Shown here: positions 61,701 through 64,000 of the stretch, piece after piece | How the letters are laid out: every line of letters begins with the position of its first letter | How positions within the stretch are numbered: the stretch's first letter is position 1 | NCBI GenBank assembly: GCA_944548615.1 | Contig: OX155957.1 | Coordinates: 4,828,795 to 4,892,794, forward strand | Source: Micropterix aruncella | Lineage: Eukaryota > Arthropoda > Insecta > Lepidoptera > Micropterigidae | Length of the DNA stretch: 64,000 bases | Direction: 5' to 3' | The notes under the pieces: model-generated | What the model was told of the DNA's origin: nothing | The model's input: only the letters and a program-made list of their open reading frames with translations | Database searches by the model: none | Made by a program: the position numbers and the translations under genes

Positions 61701-64000
61701 AAATAGTCCGGCCCTGTCATCAATTTGCTATTCAACGATACTCCAGCGACCGTTGCCGCCGCATCGTGAACCACCCGAATCTTCCCAGGTTTCGCGGGGT
61801 ACTTAACGCCCATGTGCGCTAAATAAAAGATTCCTTTTCGACCATCGATAGTCCGTGGGTCGATCTGCTCAGCATATCCTTCTGTCACGTAACGTTCAAT
61901 CTGCTTACAATATTCGCGCCCGAATATAGCATCGCTATCCATCGTTTTTTCTATCGATTTTAATCGCGCCAAAGCCATACCTTTGCTATCGGGCATCTCG
62001 CGCTCGTCTTCACGCCAAAGCAAGCCCGTGGACCAAACGCCATTGTCCAGAGACGTAGTGGTCTCTAACAGACGCTCGGCCCTCTGTACTTCAGGCAGTA
62101 CGCGCGTTCTGTTTGGCCAATCGTTTTCCATTTTAATTTTCTCCTCAAATAAGTTTTGAAGAGTCAAATCTTGATCTGCTTTCAAACAGAAACTATGGTG
62201 AGCCTCAGATCGCTCCCCCATATCCGTTTTACCGATCGCGACCCAGCCTAATCTAGTTTTGGACAGTGACACGTCATTGTTTACTTTTTTCAGGCCACGA
62301 GAGACTATGAGCTTCCAATAATCCGCACCTATAAGCAGCTGAGGTTTCACCTTTGCAGTCTCGAATGGGAGCGCTGCGCCATCTAGCATTTTACGCGCGT
62401 CCGGTATTCTATTTAACTCCGGTAACGCTAAGTTGTCTACGCTATAGGCACTGATCTCAAATGATCTATGTTCCATTTCTCCTTTAATACAAAACGAGAC
62501 CAATTCAGCTTCCGCCGACTCTTTCATCCTACCAATACCTGATACTTGAAGCCCTTGTTTCTGCCCACGAAGTCCTATTTCCTCAGCTATCTTTCTATCT
62601 ATCAAACTAACGGTGGACCCGGAATCCAGTAAAGCGTATATAACTTTCTTTTTTTGTCGAGGCCCTATTATCTGAATAGGGAGCACTTGTAATAATACTT
62701 TATTAGCGGCTACCGTATTTGCAACAATAGCGCTTTCACTTTTTGCCACCTCGGCGGCGTCGTTTGTCGCTAAACCCGCACTCGCTGTCAGCAAAAAATG
62801 ATACTTTGCTTTGGGAAACTTTTTGTAAGCTGTACAATTCCGGCGGTTGTGGCTAGGTGCTAGGCATTTAAAACACCGTTTAAATTTTTTAATGGCTTCC
62901 CAACGATTGTCTAAGGATAATTTTTTAAACTCGTCACATTTACTTAGAAAATGGCCCCCGTCACAGCTTGGACACTTTAGCGCTGTGGTACCCTGAGTGT
63001 GGAAAACAAAACTTTTTTGATTATTTTCCTTGAATTTTCGATCTCGATTACCTGTCTGATTGCGTCTTCCTGTCTCTCCTATACCAACCCCCGCATCTAG
63101 GGCTCCTACAGCTAACTTCTCTACCCAAAATGCAAAATACACCAACACTGGCTCCTTTTCTTGATTTCTACCAGTGTCTGCTAGCCATAAAGTCAGTAGG
63201 TTTCTAGGTAGCTTAGAAACCAAAGTCGCAAGCAGGTCCGGATTACATAAATGATGTTCTTTTTTTACTGCTTTCACAGTGGCTACTAAATTTTTAATCT
63301 GACATGCAAATCGCATCAGATCTTCTGTTTCCAAGTTATCCGACAACTCTTTCAGTCTTTTTACGTCGCTTAAAGTACGCTGAATAATCAGATTAGGATT
63401 TCCGAACAGCGCTTCGAGCGTTTCCAAAATTCCCCCTACGTTAGATGGACACATTAAAAGACCCGCAACGGACTCGCGAGCTCGTCCTCTAAGCGAGGTT
63501 TGTAACCTTAGCAGATTCTGCGCTTCATTTAATTGCATAACCTCCGTAGATTGCTCATAAATCGCCTTAAAAGCCATGAATTCTAGGGGTTCCCCACTGA
63601 AGGTAGGTAAGTCTTTATTATAATGTGGTTTAGCTGAGACCATTGAAAAAAGCTGACAAACCTCTTTTATTATTTTTTCACTCGCGCCGCTGACTGCTTC
63701 GCTGCTCTGGCATTGGTTCGCGTCCGCGGCGGCTGTCGCCGCCGCGTCCGCAGCCCCAACGCCGGCGCACTCGCCGTGTTGATCTCAGCGCCGTCCGCCG
63801 CCTTTTGAAATGCCACGGTCGTGGCTTTTCCGCGAGCCGCCGCGCGCGCCGCTTCGGTCTGCCTCTCCGACGATGGCTCCATCGCTTCAATCTGCTTCCA
63901 CGCCTCCTCTGGAAGTATCTCCGCTGGTGTGTAATAGTCCGCCCATTGCGAGATTCTCCCGGCAGCCTCCTCGTTGTCAGGATCCTCTCGACGCCTTTCC
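58799..64000 (-). pseudogene. BEL/Pao gag-pol polyprotein (copy 2), cut by window edge
   Basis: From the edge inward: an Ala/Arg/Glu-rich gag N-terminus open from 63999 (EEAWKQIEAMEP), then a one-base frame change between about 63780 and 63690. DUF1759 (63630-63330) follows, then knuckles CPSCDGGHFLSKC and CFKCLAPSHNRRNC (62980-62840), protease ALLDSGSTVSLID (near 62620), RT with ADIKDMYLR and YMDD (61399-61410), RNase H CDASASAMCAV (near 60840), integrase zinc region (59930-59780), catalytic Asp in VDCFGPL, Asp in MSDNGGN (near 59520) and Glu in GVWESLIK (near 59370). One TGA at 59764-59762 stands where copy 1 has Gly, splitting integrase between its zinc-binding and catalytic parts. The remaining 1294 codons upstream read through. 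Ends with TAA-free tail KLVRLDLTAAAGP to a stop at 58799. Confidence 0.95.

Overview
This window reads as insect genomic DNA, and most likely as a moth or butterfly. The basis is the mixture of transposable elements: BEL/Pao LTR retrotransposons, Helitrons with TC...CTAG ends, Jockey-like and RTE LINE tails, mariner, Tc1-like, piggyBac-like and Penelope-like fragments. The background is AT-rich, and the LINE 3' tails contain a GCTGTAAGATAT-type motif that I associate with Lepidoptera. The order-level call is an inference from familiarity and was not tested. I found no intact host gene, tRNA, rRNA or CRISPR array. Every coding signal I can support belongs to a mobile element, and every one is broken or truncated.

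Layout. 1-8051: a nearly complete BEL/Pao element on the + strand, with the 5' LTR cut by the window edge. 8.6-19.1 kb: nested debris, including a Penelope scrap, Helitron ends, a MITE pair carrying a minisatellite, a GC-rich inverted repeat pair, several LINE 3' ends, a complete but dead mariner, a clean Helitron, and a second Helitron holding a 230-bp palindrome and a MITE. 19.2-28.6 kb: LINE tails, a Tc1-like MITE, a (TA)n tract of about 230 bp, and two Penelope-like fragments (RT and GIY-YIG nuclease). 29.2-38.3 kb: an RTE tail, a piggyBac-like end, the longest LINE (Jockey-like, endonuclease plus RT), a Tc1-like transposase wreck and a third Penelope fragment. 40-42.4 kb: a Helitron with another Helitron inserted in it, then a Helitron helicase remnant. 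43.7-57.9 kb: copies of an unclassified repeat family, LINE fragments (RT, RNase H), two piggyBac-like foldback MITEs, and long stretches without recognisable content. About 58.0-64.0 kb: a second, different BEL/Pao element on the minus strand, cut by the right edge.

How it fits together. The two BEL elements encode the same module order (gag-like DUF1759 region, two zinc knuckles, aspartic protease, RT, RNase H, integrase) but differ through most of their protein sequence. The left one has LTRs differing at only 3 of 724 compared bases, so it inserted recently even though its polyprotein has two stop codons and a frameshift. Paralogous copies inside the window help to date and delimit insertions: the Helitron at 16.3-17.0 kb acts as an empty site for the Helitron nested in its sister copy at 40.4-40.6 kb. 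I found no undescribed biological system. The most useful leads are an unclassified repeat family of about 290 bp present in at least five places, the large near-perfect palindrome built from two of its copies, and a short-motif array interrupted by a Penelope fragment.
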